Translations under genes and position numbers: made by a program
Part shown: positions 18,377 through 27,850 of the stretch, piece by piece
Layout: each line of letters begins with the position of its first letter
How positions within the stretch are numbered: position 1 is the stretch's first letter
Assembly: GCA_002069965.1 (NCBI GenBank)
Contig: MWCI01000012.1
Span: 1-60,460, forward strand
Direction: 5' to 3'
DNA from: Spirochaetes bacterium ADurb.Bin218
Lineage (GTDB): Bacteria > Spirochaetota > UBA4802 > UBA5550
Length of the DNA stretch: 60,460 nucleotides
The notes under the pieces: model-generated
The model's input: only the letters and a program-made list of their open reading frames with translations
The model's database searches: none
Told to the model about the DNA's origin: nothing

Positions 18377-18736
18377 ATGAAAATAGCATTACCAACAGCA
18401 AATAGGCAAATAGACGATCACTTTGGGCATTGTGATTACTATACAATTTATACTGTTAGTGGAAATAATGAGATAGTATCTACAGATGTATTAAAGTCTC
18501 CAAAGGGATGCGGATGTAAATCTGATATAGCAAAGGTTTTGTCTGATATGGGAGTAAAAGTAATGCTTGCAGGCAATATGGGAGAAAGTGCCTTAAATCT
18601 GCTGAAAAGTCATGGAATTGAGGTTGTAAGAGGATGCTCTGGCGATGTTAAGGATGTGGCAGTGAAATATCTTGCAGGTGAGCTGAGGGATTCAGGGGAA
18701 GGCTGCAGTTCCCATGGACATGAATGCTCTCACTAA
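18377..18736 (+). CDS. NifX/NifB-type dinitrogenase cofactor-binding domain protein
   Basis: A 119-residue protein with the Nitro_FeMo-Co domain (MKIALPTANRQIDDHFGHCD, with further GCGCKSDIAKVL and VRGCSGDVKD). Members bind metal clusters; outside nitrogen fixers most have no proven role. It carries extra cysteines and a His/Cys-rich tail (GCSSHGHECSH) that may bind metal. No nitrogenase genes are in the window, so a nitrogen-fixation role is not supported. The ribosome site AGGAGATAAAAAAT is good. A palindromic terminator follows. Confidence 0.82.
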   Translation: MKIALPTANRQIDDHFGHCDYYTIYTVSGNNEIVSTDVLKSPKGCGCKSDIAKVLSDMGVKVMLAGNMGESALNLLKSHGIEVVRGCSGDVKDVAVKYLAGELRDSGEGCSSHGHECSH

Positions 18737-18758
18737 AATTTCTTAGAAAATAGGGAAT

Positions 18759-18790
18759 AAAAAAAAGACACTTAAGTGTCTTTTTTTTAT
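18759..18790. terminator. Bidirectional terminator between the NifX-like gene and 5S rRNA
   Basis: A perfect palindrome GACACTTAAGTGTC (18767-18780) is flanked by A tracts on the left and T tracts on the right, so it can end transcription from both the NifX-like gene (plus) and the 5S gene (minus). Confidence 0.8.
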
Positions 18791-18797
18791 TTTATTT

Positions 18798-18919
<122 letters not shown>

Positions 18920-18942
18920 ATGTTTCTTTCCTTGATGAGACA

Positions 18943-18971
18943 TTTCTAAAACATATATGTTTTTTGGTCAA
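18943..18971 (-). promoter_or_regulatory. Promoter of the 5S rRNA gene
   Basis: On the minus strand TTGACC (18971-18966) and TAGAAA (18948-18943) are separated by 17 bases, and the expected start lies about 25-30 bases before the mature 5S end. AT-rich DNA upstream would suit a strong rRNA promoter. Confidence 0.5.
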
Positions 18972-19000
18972 CAAAATTTTAAAAAAAATAAAAAAATTTT

Positions 19001-20386
19001 TTATTTTTTGGCATTATTTTTATATTTACCTGTTTTTAAAAAAACACCAAAAAAGCAAAGGATAGCAAATATAATAAATATAGTTTTTGAGCTTTTTAAA
19101 AATAGATCGCTATATTCAGGAGAAATCTTTTTCTGGTGCATAATTAAAGAAAATACAGTCATTGCAATAGCCATGCTAAACATCTGACCCAGAAGTCTCA
19201 TTGTCCCAAGAAAGCTACTGGCAACGCCATAGTATTTCTTTTCTACTGAGTTCATTGCAGCTGTTGTATTGGGAGATGAAAAAAATGCAAATCCTGTGCC
19301 AAGCAGTGCAAGGGTAGCGATTATAAAAGCAATTGAGGTATCCCTATTGAGGAATATAAAAAGAAATAATCCAAAAGCAGTAAGGGCCATGCCAAAGGAT
19401 GCAATGCTTTGAGGTTCTCTTTTATCCGCAAGCCTGCCAGTAAAAGGAGAAAGAATAGTTTGAAAAATTGGCTGAATGAGCATAATTGTGCCGGCCTGAA
19501 GAGGGCTCATGGCTTTAACTGTCTGAAGGTATAGGCTTAAGAGAAAGCTTACTCCAAATGTGGCACTATAGTTTATTAGAGCCGATGTAGTTGCAAGGCT
19601 ATATGTGAGGTTATCTCTGAATATTTTGAAATTGAGCACAGGATGTGTTTGTCTTAGCTCGTATAAGGCAAAGGCTACAAATAGTATAATGCCAGTTACT
19701 ATGAGAAAAAATCCAAAAAGGGTTGGAATCATGGAAAAACCACGCATAAGAGCAAGCAGGGATATCCCATATAAAATAGAACCAATAAAATCAAAATCCT
19801 CGCCCTTTGCATCTGCCCATTCTCCTTTTAGCTTAGAGAAAACAAATACTGTGAGCATAAAGCTTAGAATTGCAGTGATAAAGAAAATGCTCCTCCATGT
19901 AAAATGCTGAGAAAGAATTCCTCCAGCAAAGGGACCAATGGCAAGGCCAAGATAGACAGATGATACATTTATACCAAGAACCTTTCCTCTTTCCTCTGGA
20001 GGGAAAACTGATATTATGATCGTCATACCTGTGCCAAATATCATGGCGCTACCCATTCCCTGAAGAAATCGCAACGTTAGGAGGATTGAGGAATTGGTTG
20101 GTATTGAGGCAATTGCCAGAGTAAAAATGCTAAATAGAAATATTCCTATGGTAAATATTTTTTTTCTTCCAACTATATCAGAAAGCCTTCCAAAGGGAAC
20201 AAGAAATATAGCAGAAGAGAGAATATATGAAGTGACAACCCATCCAGTTTCTACAGCGTTTAATTCAAAGTCCCTTGCCATGGCAGGTAAAACTATATTT
20301 GTTGATGAAACCATAAAGGGGGTTATAAATCCGCTTATAATAGCAGCTATGAGAGCAACTCTTTGTAAAGATTTATTACTTTCCAT
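19001..20386 (-). CDS. MFS drug exporter (DHA2/EmrB-QacA type)
   Basis: A 461-residue transporter of the 14-helix DHA2 family. Family motifs include the N-terminal PFMVSSTNIVLPAMARDF region, motif A (GRLSDIVGRKKIF) and motif C (GLAIGPFAGGILSQHFTWR). It should export lipophilic compounds in exchange for protons. The ATG at 20386 was chosen because AGGAG lies 8 bases before it; the GTG nine bases upstream overlaps that site. The EamA-type exporter gene is 21 bases upstream on the same strand, so the two probably form an operon. Confidence 0.88.
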   Translation of the reverse strand: MESNKSLQRVALIAAIISGFITPFMVSSTNIVLPAMARDFELNAVETGWVVTSYILSSAIFLVPFGRLSDIVGRKKIFTIGIFLFSIFTLAIASIPTNSSILLTLRFLQGMGSAMIFGTGMTIIISVFPPEERGKVLGINVSSVYLGLAIGPFAGGILSQHFTWRSIFFITAILSFMLTVFVFSKLKGEWADAKGEDFDFIGSILYGISLLALMRGFSMIPTLFGFFLIVTGIILFVAFALYELRQTHPVLNFKIFRDNLTYSLATTSALINYSATFGVSFLLSLYLQTVKAMSPLQAGTIMLIQPIFQTILSPFTGRLADKREPQSIASFGMALTAFGLFLFIFLNRDTSIAFIIATLALLGTGFAFFSSPNTTAAMNSVEKKYYGVASSFLGTMRLLGQMFSMAIAMTVFSLIMHQKKISPEYSDLFLKSSKTIFIIFAILCFFGVFLKTGKYKNNAKK

Positions 20387-20407
20387 GAAAAACACTCCTT
20401 TGGTAGA

Positions 20408-21280
20408 TTAACCCTTTTGACTTATATATACTCCAATAAAAACAAGGCCACATCCCATGTATTGAAAGGCGTTCATTGTTTCATTGAGAAGTAACCAGCC
20501 CCAGAAAAGTGTAAATACAGGTATGAGATTTACAAAGGCAGCAGCAGTTGAAGCCTTTACCTTGCTGATCCCAAGGCTATATAGGCCATAAGCACCTATT
20601 GTAACTATAAGCCCAAGATATATTATTGAAAGGGCAGGGAAGGGTTCAAAACTTCCTGGAAATCCTTTGCTACCAATAAAGATGAGAGGGAAAAAGAAAA
20701 AGGTTCCAACAAAGCATTGAATGGCTGTAAGGAAAAAGGGATTATATCTTGAACTTAATTTTTTTAATGTAATAGTGTACCCTGTGGCGCAGACCATTGC
20801 CATGAATTCAAGAAAGTTTCCAAGCATGGGGTTTGGCGCTTCTTCTGTGGCAGTGCTAAATCCGCTTAAAATAACAGCTCCTGTAATTGCAGTAACAAAG
20901 CCAATCCATGTGAGAGATGTTGTTTTTTCTTTAAGAACAAAAAAAGCAGCAATTGCAACAAGCAAAGGGAGCATAGAGGTAAGCATACCAGCCTGTGAGG
21001 CACTTGTATTTACAAGGGCCATCGCTTCAAAGATGAAGTAAAGGCATGGTTCAAAAAGAGACATAAGTAAAAGCAGTTTAAGATCTCCTTTCTGGTAGGT
21101 GCAGCTTTTCCACAATTTTTTTATAACAAAGAGAAAGGCTGTTGCTGCAATTATCTGCCTTGCCCATATTACAAACATTGGATCATAGGAACGAAAGGAT
21201 ATCTTAAGAGCAACAAAGGATGTTGACCATATTATCATTGCAACTAAAAGTGCAATTTTTGCTTTGAATTGACTTTTCAT
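20408..21280 (-). CDS. EamA/DMT family transporter
   Basis: A 290-residue protein with ten membrane helices arranged as two EamA repeats (about 8-138 and 152-288; second repeat ends with LNETMNAFQYMGCGLVFIGV). These drug/metabolite transporters usually export amino acids or other small metabolites; the substrate here is not evident. It is the first gene of a two-gene operon with an MFS exporter. An AGGAT ribosome site precedes the ATG. Confidence 0.87.
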   Translation of the reverse strand: MKSQFKAKIALLVAMIIWSTSFVALKISFRSYDPMFVIWARQIIAATAFLFVIKKLWKSCTYQKGDLKLLLLMSLFEPCLYFIFEAMALVNTSASQAGMLTSMLPLLVAIAAFFVLKEKTTSLTWIGFVTAITGAVILSGFSTATEEAPNPMLGNFLEFMAMVCATGYTITLKKLSSRYNPFFLTAIQCFVGTFFFFPLIFIGSKGFPGSFEPFPALSIIYLGLIVTIGAYGLYSLGISKVKASTAAAFVNLIPVFTLFWGWLLLNETMNAFQYMGCGLVFIGVYISQKG

Positions 21281-21466
21281 GTTAAATTATCCTGAGAGTT
21301 ATGTCTCAAAATATTTCTGGCTTACATATTGGCAAGATAAATTTTTTCAAAAAATTGAAGAGTTGTTATAAAAAATTTTGTCAGATGCTTAGAAAGCATT
21401 ATAATTATAATATCTATTCTTAAGTTTTTTGGGATAGGATATATGAGTGAAAAGATTTAAAAATTA

Positions 21467-21495
21467 TTGACAGGGGTTTGTTTTAAAATTAAAAT
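21467..21495 (+). promoter_or_regulatory. Sigma-70 promoter upstream of the aldolase gene
   Basis: TTGACA (21467-21472) and TAAAAT (21490-21495) are 17 bases apart, about 90 bases before the aldolase ATG. The rest of the 306-base gap (21281-21586) is AT-rich and shows no gene. Confidence 0.65.
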
Positions 21496-21586
21496 ACCAA
21501 CTCGTTTTTATTTTAAAAATCTGCTAAGTAATTAAAAGAAAGAATGTTACTCAAAAAACAGGCAGACATTTTTATGGAGGACAGCA

Positions 21587-22549
21587 ATGATAAACTATAA
21601 GGATTTAGGACTTGTCAACACAAGAAATCTTTTTAAGAAGGCAGTTAAAGGTGGATATGCAATACCAGCTTATAATTTTAATAATATGGAGCAACTACAG
21701 GCAATCATAATGGCCTGTGTTGAGACAAGCTCTCCTGTAATATTGCAGGTATCTGCAGGTGCGCGCAAATATGCAAATCAGACTTTGCTTCGTTATATGG
21801 CAGAGGGAGCTGTGCAATATGCAAAGGATCTTGGGAAAAAAATTCCAATTGTTCTTCACCTTGACCATGGGGACTCCTATGAGTTGTGCAAAAGTTGTAT
21901 TGATACAGGTTTTTCCTCTGTTATGATAGATGGCTCTCATCTTTCCTATGAGGAAAATGTAAAGCTTACAAAAAAGGTAGTGGCCTATGCTCATAAACAC
22001 GATGTAACTGTAGAGGGAGAGCTTGGGGTTTTAGCTGGTGTTGAAGATGATGTCCATGCGGAGGAACATGTTTTTACAAGACCTGATGAGGTTGAAGATT
22101 TTGTGAGCCGCACAGGTGTAGATTCCCTTGCAATAGCAATAGGCACTTCCCATGGAGCATATAAATTCAAGCCAGGGACAGAACCGAAGATAAGACTTGA
22201 TATACTGCACGAGATTGAAAAGAGAATTCCAGGATTCCCTATTGTTCTCCATGGTTCCTCATCAGTTCCACCGGAGCTTGTTACTGAGATAAATAAATAT
22301 GGTGGGAAGATGGATGATGCTGTAGGCATACCAGAAAGTCAACTTCGCGAGGCAGCAAAGTCTGCGGTTTGCAAAATAAATATAGATTCAGATGGAAGGC
22401 TTGCAATGACTGCTGCAATAAGAAAGGTGTTGTACGAAAATCCTTCTGAGTTTGATCCAAGAAAATATCTTGGACCTGCAAGGGATGCGCTTAAAGAGCT
22501 TTACAAACATAAGAATATAAATGTCCTCGGCTCTGCCGGGAAGGCATAA
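21587..22549 (+). CDS. fba: Class II fructose-bisphosphate aldolase
   Basis: A 320-residue zinc-dependent aldolase of glycolysis and gluconeogenesis. Visible motifs are YNFNNMEQ, VLHLDHGDSYE (zinc and catalytic residues), the glycine-rich VEGELGVLAG, the zinc-ligand region IGTSHGAYKF, and VLHGSSSVP. The length matches the shorter class II type found in many bacteria. Start has GGAGG seven bases upstream. The small secreted protein gene begins 18 bases after its stop, and the next two genes follow closely, so fba may lead a four-gene operon to 24473. Confidence 0.93.
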   Translation: MINYKDLGLVNTRNLFKKAVKGGYAIPAYNFNNMEQLQAIIMACVETSSPVILQVSAGARKYANQTLLRYMAEGAVQYAKDLGKKIPIVLHLDHGDSYELCKSCIDTGFSSVMIDGSHLSYEENVKLTKKVVAYAHKHDVTVEGELGVLAGVEDDVHAEEHVFTRPDEVEDFVSRTGVDSLAIAIGTSHGAYKFKPGTEPKIRLDILHEIEKRIPGFPIVLHGSSSVPPELVTEINKYGGKMDDAVGIPESQLREAAKSAVCKINIDSDGRLAMTAAIRKVLYENPSEFDPRKYLGPARDALKELYKHKNINVLGSAGKA

Positions 22550-22567
22550 TAATAAAAGGAGGTCTCA

Positions 22568-23008
22568 ATGAAAAAAAGAGCAGCAGCTTTCCTGTTTTTT
22601 ATTTTTTTCTCATTTGCAGCCTTTGCAAGTGACATGCAGTTGCAGGCCATAGGAGCATCTACTGCATCAAATCTTTATCTTTCCTATCTTTCCATAGGAG
22701 TTATTGCAGATTCCTATACAAAGAAGGTTTATGAAAAAGAACAAACTGTAATCTTTGTAAACTCAGTTGTGGCTCAGGCTGGGGTTCAAAAGGAGTATCT
22801 TAGAAAGATGATGGAATCCGGAGATATCCCAGAAAACGAACACTATTTTGTGGAAAAGCTTATAAAGTGCTATGAGTTGCTCATGGATGAGGGAAATAAT
22901 CTTGTTGACTATGTAAAGACAGGTAGTAATTCCTCATTGATGAAATATGACAATAAGCGAAAAGAGGCCTGGTCTCTTATAAGTGAGATTATGGGCTTTA
23001 ATAATTAA
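22568..23008 (+). CDS. Secreted helical protein of unknown function
   Basis: A 146-residue protein with a clear signal peptide (about 1-20, ending SFAAFAS) and a mostly helical mature part without cysteines apart from one in IKCYELL. I do not recognise a family. The ribosome site AAAGGAGG is perfect. It lies between the aldolase and another unknown gene with gaps of 18 and 11 bases, so it is very likely co-expressed. Expected location is the periplasm. Confidence 0.65.
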   Translation: MKKRAAAFLFFIFFSFAAFASDMQLQAIGASTASNLYLSYLSIGVIADSYTKKVYEKEQTVIFVNSVVAQAGVQKEYLRKMMESGDIPENEHYFVEKLIKCYELLMDEGNNLVDYVKTGSNSSLMKYDNKRKEAWSLISEIMGFNN

Positions 23009-23019
23009 AAGAGGACGTT

Positions 23020-23679
23020 ATGTTTGATATCAGAGAGTATTATAATATAAGCGGTTTGTCAAAGCACGGTTTTGACCATGAAGTTTCAGAGGTGGATACT
23101 GAACTTGTCTCTGATATCGATTCTCTTTTGTCTCAGAAACAGGATGAGCTTTACAAAACAGTAAAGTTCAAAAATGGCGATTATTCCATTGATATAATAT
23201 ATCCTGCCCTTGGATATCCTGGGAATTCATCACTTATAATGACTCCAGATAGAGTTCGTTTTTTGCTTTCCTTTTATCCTTACAAAAATGATTTTTTGAA
23301 AGTGGAAAAGATTTTGCTTCGACCACGATATATAGAAACAGGAAACATAGAACTGGCTGCTCTTTTTATAAAAAAGGTAAGGACACTTGTTTTGTATCTA
23401 ACTCATTCTGATATGCAGAGTGACTCCCTAAAAGATAATGATCGTTTTATCTCCATAGAGCTTGAACATATAATGGATACCAAAGTCATAGAATCCTCCA
23501 TTGATAAAAGCAAACAGGGAGGTGCAAGGGTCCCTTTGCTGTGGAATATTCTTGCTGTAATAAACCCCGATGGGGATGAAAGGCTGGATAAATTTTTTAT
23601 AAGAAGAGATAAAATCGACAATAAAGAATACCTATCCCTGAATGATATTTCTTACTATTACTACAGACACGGATATTAA
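23020..23679 (+). CDS. Cytoplasmic protein of unknown function
   Basis: A 219-residue soluble protein with mixed alpha/beta character and no recognised motif. It has no signal peptide or membrane helix and ends in an aromatic tail (ISYYYYRHGY). An AGAGGAC ribosome site precedes the ATG. The stop is 2 bases before the PHP-family phosphatase gene, so translational coupling with that gene is likely; a shared pathway is possible but not shown. Confidence 0.6.
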   Translation: MFDIREYYNISGLSKHGFDHEVSEVDTELVSDIDSLLSQKQDELYKTVKFKNGDYSIDIIYPALGYPGNSSLIMTPDRVRFLLSFYPYKNDFLKVEKILLRPRYIETGNIELAALFIKKVRTLVLYLTHSDMQSDSLKDNDRFISIELEHIMDTKVIESSIDKSKQGGARVPLLWNILAVINPDGDERLDKFFIRRDKIDNKEYLSLNDISYYYYRHGY

Positions 23680-23681
23680 AA

Positions 23682-24473
23682 ATGGTAAATTATCACAATC
23701 ACACAAATCTCTGTGGCCATGCCAGTGGCACAATGGAAGATTATGTCTCATCAGCAATAAACAAATCTTTGCAGGAATTTGGTTTTTCTGATCACGCTCC
23801 TGTGCCTTTACATCTGAGAGATGGTATTTCCATGAACCCAGAGGAGACAGAAAGCTATATAAATGAGGCAGTGAGGCTTAAGGAGCTTTATAGAGATAAA
23901 ATTGCTGTAAGGGTAGGCTTTGAGGTGGATTACCCTATCTTTGATACCTTTGATAACAGATATTTTTTTGATGAGAGAATTGATTTTGTAATAGGATCTG
24001 TTCATTACATAAAAGACTGGGGATTTGATAATCCAGATAATATTGAGAGGTTCAATGAGCGGCCAATTGATGATATATATTCTGATTACTACTCAGTGCT
24101 TGAGTCCCTTGTGGAATCCAATCTTGTTGATATTATAGGGCATTTTGATCTTATAAAAAAGTTTGGTCATAGAGCCAATGGGGATTTTACCAGTAGAATT
24201 ACCACAATTGCCAAAAAGATGGCAGAGAAAGGAATTGTTGCAGAGATAAACACCTCTGGCCTTTATAAACCAGTGAAGGAGATCTATCCATCGAAAGAGA
24301 TTGTAGATATTCTTTTTAAGGAAAATGTCCCTGTAACTTTAGGATCTGATTCTCACTCTCCTGATGAGGTTTGCAGAGGGTACGACATAGCTATTGCAAT
24401 GTTAAAGGCTGCAGGGTATAGAAAGGTTTCTGGATTTATGGCAAGGAAAAGATATGATCTATCTCTTCTGTGA
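23682..24473 (+). CDS. PHP-family histidinol-phosphatase (HisJ-like)
   Basis: A 263-residue PHP metal-dependent phosphatase. The metal motif NYHNHTNLCGHASG at the start, the FSDHAP segment, GFEVDY, GSVHYI, GHFDLIKKF and SDSHSPDEV all match the HisJ/HisK type. The family removes phosphate from L-histidinol phosphate in histidine synthesis, but no other his genes are nearby, so another sugar or polyol phosphate substrate remains possible. It begins 2 bases after the preceding unknown gene. Confidence 0.85.
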   Translation: MVNYHNHTNLCGHASGTMEDYVSSAINKSLQEFGFSDHAPVPLHLRDGISMNPEETESYINEAVRLKELYRDKIAVRVGFEVDYPIFDTFDNRYFFDERIDFVIGSVHYIKDWGFDNPDNIERFNERPIDDIYSDYYSVLESLVESNLVDIIGHFDLIKKFGHRANGDFTSRITTIAKKMAEKGIVAEINTSGLYKPVKEIYPSKEIVDILFKENVPVTLGSDSHSPDEVCRGYDIAIAMLKAAGYRKVSGFMARKRYDLSLL

Positions 24474-24513
24474 CTTTGATTTTACAATGGACAATTTCCA
24501 TTGATATTGAAAT

Positions 24514-25299
24514 TTATGTAAAAAGGAATTTTTTTATAGATGGTTTCCATATATCTGGAGACCACACAGAAAATATATGAACCCTTCTGCGGATGCGGTT
24601 TGGAGGCTCTTCAAGTAATCTTTCCATGCATTTAAAAATTTCTTTACAATTATCTGTTGTAATATCATTACCATGGGGTAACAGAATTGTTTTTACATCA
24701 AGAGTCCCAAGCTTTTTGTAGGAGTTTCTCATTTTGTTTTTAAAGATTACAGGTAGTGGTAAATAGAATCTATTTTTTATATTTATTATGCTGTCTCCAC
24801 AGTAGAGAAGTCTTTCTTTTTCATTAAAAAGTGCAATGTCATGGCTTGTATGGCCAGGAGTGTGAATAACAGACCAGTCGTTGAAAAAGGGTAGCTGCTG
24901 CCCGTCTTTTAAGAGAAAGTCTGGTGAAGTTATTCTTTGGCTGAAAACCTTACGAATCTTTGTCTTGTTTCGCCAGGCTACAATTTGTGCCATAAAGCAA
25001 TCCAGCTTATGTTGAAGCCATCCAGAGGGGCCAGAATACCATCTATCAATATTGTGGAAAGCAGCAATTTTTATGCCATATTTTTTTCTTAAAATAGGTG
25101 CAGCGCCTGAGTGATCTGGATGCATATGAGACACAACAGAGAGCATAAATTCCCCAACGTCCCTTTTTAGTGTATTTTTGCAAAAATCTTCAATGAGTTC
25201 CACATCAGCAGGAGAGCCTCCGTCCATGAGCAGAAGTCCATGGTCATATTCAGCTATAAATACAGAATTTATATAACCCTTTATTTTATGTATTTTCAT
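24514..25299 (-). CDS. MBL-fold metallohydrolase
   Basis: A 261-residue metallo-beta-lactamase-fold protein. The metal-binding SHMHPDHSGA motif, the HTPGHTSHDIAL segment and LYCGDSI are present, followed by LLPHGNDI. Such enzymes include glyoxalase II-like thioester hydrolases, lactonases and RNases; the lack of further domains does not allow a precise call. It is transcribed alone, against its neighbours. CAGGATACAGCC lies before the ATG. Confidence 0.83.
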   Translation of the reverse strand: MKIHKIKGYINSVFIAEYDHGLLLMDGGSPADVELIEDFCKNTLKRDVGEFMLSVVSHMHPDHSGAAPILRKKYGIKIAAFHNIDRWYSGPSGWLQHKLDCFMAQIVAWRNKTKIRKVFSQRITSPDFLLKDGQQLPFFNDWSVIHTPGHTSHDIALFNEKERLLYCGDSIINIKNRFYLPLPVIFKNKMRNSYKKLGTLDVKTILLPHGNDITTDNCKEIFKCMERLLEEPPNRIRRRVHIFSVWSPDIWKPSIKKFLFT

Positions 25300-25498
25300 G
25301 GCTGTATCCTGAACAAAGTATTATTCTCTAAACAATGTTTAATATAATAAATAAAGTTTAAAAAGTCAAATATTATTCAAAATTTTAAATTAAATTTTTC
25401 AAAAATATTTTTCTCTTGCAAAGTGGGGCTAAATTTTACTATAAAGCTTTGAGAATATTTTTGACATAAGAATTAAAATTGGGTGTTTTTGAAGGAAT

Positions 25499-26107
25499 AT
25501 GACAGAACCAACAAAATTTACAGATATAAAAGAGCAGGAGCGCATTCAAAAGCGCAATCTCATACTTGATGTTGCGGAAAAGGTTTTTTCTCAGAAGACC
25601 TTTGATGATGTAAACATGAGAGAGCTTGCTCGTGAGGTGGGTATATCCCCAGGGGCTATTTATACCTATTTCCCTGATAAAGAGAGCCTCTATGTAGCAG
25701 TATCTCTAAGGGGCTTTCAGAGAGCTGTGGATATCATGAGGGAGATGATCAATTCAGGAGATGATACCCTTGATAAAATAGCAGTGCGATATATGGAAGA
25801 GATGATAGATAACTATGATTATATGAGAATAGTGCAGCACTGCATAATGGATGGAAAATTTAAGACTGAAGAGTCCATTGAACAGCTAAAAGAAATTTCA
25901 AGGGAACTCTTTTCAATATTTGATTCTATACTATTAAAAGAAATAGATGTAAAGAATATAAGGCCTGTGACTCATCTTATCTTTTCTGTTTTAAATGGAA
26001 TTGTTTTTACCTTTGGCAAATACCCTGGAAGAACAAGAGAAGAGGGAGTGGAGCACATGAAAAAGTTAGCCAGATTATTTATAGCTCTGTTGAATAAGGG
26101 GATATAG
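25499..26107 (+). CDS. TetR/AcrR family transcriptional regulator
   Basis: A 202-residue repressor-type protein with an N-terminal helix-turn-helix (about 20-65; AEKVFSQKTFDDVNMRELA, then GISPGAIYTYFPDKESLY) and a helical ligand-binding domain. No transporter lies next to it, and no clear TetR palindrome was seen just upstream, so the target genes are unknown. The nearest candidate is the adjacent PgeF gene 52 bases downstream. Confidence 0.9.
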   Translation: MTEPTKFTDIKEQERIQKRNLILDVAEKVFSQKTFDDVNMRELAREVGISPGAIYTYFPDKESLYVAVSLRGFQRAVDIMREMINSGDDTLDKIAVRYMEEMIDNYDYMRIVQHCIMDGKFKTEESIEQLKEISRELFSIFDSILLKEIDVKNIRPVTHLIFSVLNGIVFTFGKYPGRTREEGVEHMKKLARLFIALLNKGI

Positions 26108-26159
26108 CTTAAATTAAAGACTTTTGCTAACTAACTGCTGAAATTTACTGGATAAAAAT

Positions 26160-26879
26160 ATGTATACATTGATTAAAAGTGAAAAAGGGAATTTTTCTCT
26201 AAGACCTGCTCCACCTGGATTAAATTTAGGAGTTGCAGGTCGCAGGATTAACAATTTTGACTATGGCAATAAAGATAAAGTTAGGTTTAAGGAAAAGTCT
26301 TTGCTAAAAGAACTCACAGGCATTGATAGTGCTTCAATATTGATGCTGGAACAGGTCCATGGTGATTCCATTATACACGTAGTTGCAAAGCCCTCCAGTG
26401 ATAGCCCTGCTGTTGCAGAGGCCGATGGTTTTATTACTGCAATCCCTGATATATGTCTTGTTATTAGAACAGCAGATTGTGTGCCAGTTTTTATATACGA
26501 TCACAAAGAGAAAATTCTCGGCGCTGTGCACTCTGGCTGGAAAGGAACTTATCTTAACATATCTGGCAGGTGTGTGAGAGATATGATAGAGTATTATGGC
26601 TGTAATCCAGAAAATATATCTGCCTTTATTTTGCCCTCTATTGGCCCTCAATCTTATGAGGTAAAAGAGGATGTTGCTTCAAAATTTCCTGAGGATTTCA
26701 TTGAGTTTAATGGAAGGCTTTTTTTAAATCTATGGCAAAGTATAGAGAGATCTTTAAAAAGAGAGGGAATAACAAATATCTTTAATTGCTATATGTGTAA
26801 TAAAATGCTTTCCCATGAGTTTTTTTCCCATAGAAATGGGGATTTGGGCAGAAATCTCAACTATGCCTTCATAAGCTAA
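26160..26879 (+). CDS. pgeF: Peptidoglycan editing factor PgeF (YfiH/LACC1 family)
   Basis: A 239-residue protein of the former multicopper polyphenol oxidase family. The key elements are visible: LEQVHGD, ADGFIT, RTADCVPVFIYD with the zinc/catalytic Cys, AVHSGWKGT with the His, and the end motif CYMCNKMLSHEFFSHR followed by GDLGRNLNYAFI. Known members hydrolyse wrongly incorporated L-Ser from peptidoglycan precursors or act on purine nucleosides. The gene appears to stand alone or follow the TetR gene. Confidence 0.87.
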   Translation: MYTLIKSEKGNFSLRPAPPGLNLGVAGRRINNFDYGNKDKVRFKEKSLLKELTGIDSASILMLEQVHGDSIIHVVAKPSSDSPAVAEADGFITAIPDICLVIRTADCVPVFIYDHKEKILGAVHSGWKGTYLNISGRCVRDMIEYYGCNPENISAFILPSIGPQSYEVKEDVASKFPEDFIEFNGRLFLNLWQSIERSLKREGITNIFNCYMCNKMLSHEFFSHRNGDLGRNLNYAFIS

Positions 26880-26926
26880 AATTTCATGTCAAATTTAAAT
26901 TTTTGTTTTTGTCAGGTAACAATATC

Positions 26927-26958
26927 TTGACATCAGAGGTCTATTAAATAGATATAGG
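26927..26958 (+). promoter_or_regulatory. Promoter region with palindrome upstream of nifU
   Basis: TTGACA (26927-26932) is followed by a perfect palindrome TCTATT-A-AATAGA (26940-26952) lying where the spacer and -10 should be; the -10 itself is unclear (GATATA or TATAGG). This placement would suit a repressor of Fe-S assembly genes such as an Rrf2/IscR-type protein, but the binding protein is unknown. Confidence 0.35.
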
Positions 26959-27007
26959 AAGCTATAGGCTTTTTATGAGTTAATTAAATTTACCATAGAG
27001 GTTTTTT

Positions 27008-27841
27008 ATGTGGGAATACACAGAAAAGGTAAAAGAGCTTTATACAAATCCAAAGAACGTTGGTAAAATAGAAGATGCTGACGGTGTTGGTCATGTGGGA
27101 AGTGTTGTCTGTGGCGATGCTCTCACTTTATATATAAAAGTGGAAAATGGCATAATCACAGATGCCAAGTTTGAAACTTTTGGATGTGGAAGTGCCATTG
27201 CCTCATCCTCTGCTCTTACAGAGATGATAAAGGGCAAGACTGTTGAGGAGGCAGAGAAAATTACAAATCAGGATATTGTTGAGTATCTTGGAGGTCTTCC
27301 TGAGCAAAAAATACACTGCTCTGTTATGGGTAGAGAGGCTTTAATAAATGCAATAGCAGATTACAGAGGGGAAAAGCCTCCAATAGAGGATGAGCCCCAT
27401 GGGGAGATTATATGCCATTGCATGAATGTAACAGATGAGGATATACGAAAGGCTGTCCATGAAAAGGGAGTTACAAATCTTGAGGATATGATGCAGCTTA
27501 CAGGAGCAGGGACAGTGTGCGGAACATGTATTCCAAGGATTGAAGATATAATAGAAGAGGAAAAATCACGTTGTAGCGTTACTCCATCCTGCTGTGATGA
27601 GCCTATGACAAATCTCCAGAAGATAAGAAAGATAGAGGAAACCATAAATGCAGTGGTGCGACCTGCCTTAAAGAGAGATGGTGGTGATATTGAGCTTATT
27701 GATATAAATGGAGATGATGTCTTTGTTAGATTAAGAGGAGCATGCTCAACATGCATGACTGCGCAGGTGACTCTGGAAAACTTTGTTCAGGAAGAGCTGA
27801 GGAAGAATGTTTCCCCTAAGCTTAATATAAAACTTGCATAA
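27008..27841 (+). CDS. nifU: NifU-type iron-sulfur cluster scaffold
   Basis: A 277-residue three-domain NifU: an IscU-like scaffold (about 1-122) with Cys35 (VVCGDAL), Cys60 (TFGCGSA) and Cys104 (IHCSVMG); a BFD-type [2Fe-2S] domain (about 132-182) with Cys136, Cys138, Cys171 and Cys174; and a C-terminal Nfu domain (about 205-277) with CSTC at 246-249. It builds Fe-S clusters using sulfur from NifS, whose gene starts 9 bases downstream. No nitrogenase is nearby; in such bacteria this pair often serves general Fe-S assembly. Confidence 0.93.
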   Translation: MWEYTEKVKELYTNPKNVGKIEDADGVGHVGSVVCGDALTLYIKVENGIITDAKFETFGCGSAIASSSALTEMIKGKTVEEAEKITNQDIVEYLGGLPEQKIHCSVMGREALINAIADYRGEKPPIEDEPHGEIICHCMNVTDEDIRKAVHEKGVTNLEDMMQLTGAGTVCGTCIPRIEDIIEEEKSRCSVTPSCCDEPMTNLQKIRKIEETINAVVRPALKRDGGDIELIDINGDDVFVRLRGACSTCMTAQVTLENFVQEELRKNVSPKLNIKLA

Positions 27842-27850
27842 GGAGGAAAC